Shown here one piece after another: positions 17,836-18,247 of a DNA stretch of 18,247 nt. The notes under the pieces are model-generated. The model saw only the letters and a list, made by a program, of their open reading frames with translations. It ran no database searches and was not told the origin of the DNA. The stretch is from Pelagophyceae sp. CCMP2097 (taxonomy: Eukaryota; Sar; Pelagophyceae), in NCBI GenBank assembly GCA_026770575.1, contig MU657165.1, forward strand, positions 1,323,943 to 1,342,189. Direction: 5' to 3'. Within the stretch, counting starts at the first letter, position 1; the number at the start of each line of letters is the position of its first letter. The translations under genes were made by a program, and so were the position numbers.

Positions 17836-18247
17836 TCGACGAATAAGGCTCCTAAGATAACGACTTTAGAACCCACACGCGATTCCGGCGCACGTTGTGC
17901 CGTTAGCGGCGCGCCCGCGCAGTTGCGCCCACTACCGCGCCCTCGGCCGCCCACGGCCGTGCCGACACCCGCGCCCACGCGCGCACCCACCCCGCGGCCT
18001 CGGTCGCCCATAGCCGCGCCCATGGCCGCACCGCGGCCACTGCCGCACCCACGAGCTCGTGCGCGACCTGCGTCGAGGAACGATGGTAGGCGTTCAGATC
18101 GACGCGCGGCGACTCGAGACTTCGAGGGTGGTTCGGTACCATCATGGACCATCTATCCCCGCAAATGGTGCTGGCTACTGAGCCAACGCGCCGCGTCGAA
18201 ACGCGGGCGCGTGACTCTCGAAACACGCTTTTGAAGCTATAGACGCC
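17836..18247. other. GC-rich low-complexity region, no gene supported
   Basis: About 17925-18060 is built from degenerate repeats of words like GCGCCCACGGCC, giving Pro/Ala/Arg frames on the plus strand and Gly/Ala frames on the minus strand. A short plus-strand ATG frame, MDHLSPQMVLATEPTRRVET (from 18144, stop at 18240), could begin a gene that continues by splicing beyond the window, but this cannot be judged here. Confidence 0.4.
17903..18226 (-). CDS. Doubtful minus-strand ORF (107 codons)
   Basis: This frame runs convergently toward the preceding gene. It contains one protein-like stretch (NAYHRSSTQVAHELVGAAVA) followed by a Trp/Ala/Arg pattern that comes from the low-complexity repeat. 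No family is recognised. It could be the 3' part of a gene starting beyond the window, or chance. Confidence 0.15.
   Translation of the reverse strand: MFRESRARVSTRRVGSVASTICGDRWSMMVPNHPRSLESPRVDLNAYHRSSTQVAHELVGAAVAAVRPWARLWATEAAGWVRAWARVSARPWAAEGAVVGATARARR

Noticed and set aside
1..18247. Bacterial operon, CRISPR array, tRNA/rRNA genes, transposase or viral genes
   Set aside because: Conserved proteins need intron removal, no regular repeat-spacer array occurs, and I saw no tRNA cloverleaf, rRNA core or mobile-element enzyme.

Overview
The window is eukaryotic nuclear DNA that is very GC-rich and gene-dense. The genes have many short spliceosomal introns, and several reading frames can only be joined by removing GT-AG segments of about 40-170 nt. 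Donors are mostly GTGCG, GTACG or GTGAG, and acceptors mostly end in TAG or CAG before G. The protein set (sterol C24-methyltransferase, secreted GH32 glycosidase, PLU-1/PHD chromatin protein, MTHFR-like TIM-barrel protein) and the Ala/Asp/Pro-rich proteins fit a compact-genome microalga. A pelagophyte-like stramenopile of the Aureococcus/Pelagomonas type is my best guess. That placement is inference, not shown by any marker gene.

Layout: (1) 1-159 is relatively AT-rich and holds a 23-bp inverted repeat. (2) 160-1360, minus strand: a phase-consistent seven-exon gene for an unrecognised 226-aa protein, hidden under longer spurious ORFs. (3) 1361-1948: the shared upstream region of two divergent genes. 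(4) 1949-3311, plus: a four-exon MTHFR-like protein of 390 aa with a C-terminal membrane helix. (5) 3312-4165: a spacer with a diverged 53-bp tandem repeat and one doubtful ORF. (6) 4166-5462, plus: a two-exon sterol C24-methyltransferase with an N-terminal membrane anchor. (7) 5895-7507, plus: a two-exon proline-rich and coiled-coil protein with a Tudor/SH3-like segment. (8) 7873-15056, plus: a very large four-exon chromatin-type protein (about 2288 aa) with PLU-1-like helical repeats and two PHD fingers but no JmjC domain. (9) 15372-17181, plus: a secreted GH32 family glycosidase whose first exon carries a tandem duplication that behaves like a newborn intron. (10) 17212-17835, plus: a small helical protein whose 5' exons are only partly resolved. 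(11) 17836-18247: low-complexity GC-rich sequence.

Apart from the first gene, all confident genes lie on the plus strand, with gaps of about 30 to 850 bp. I see no operon logic. The one functional thread is one-carbon metabolism: an MTHFR-family protein lies beside a SAM-dependent sterol methyltransferase, but adjacency proves nothing in a eukaryote. I found no transposase, reverse transcriptase, virus gene, tRNA, rRNA or CRISPR array.
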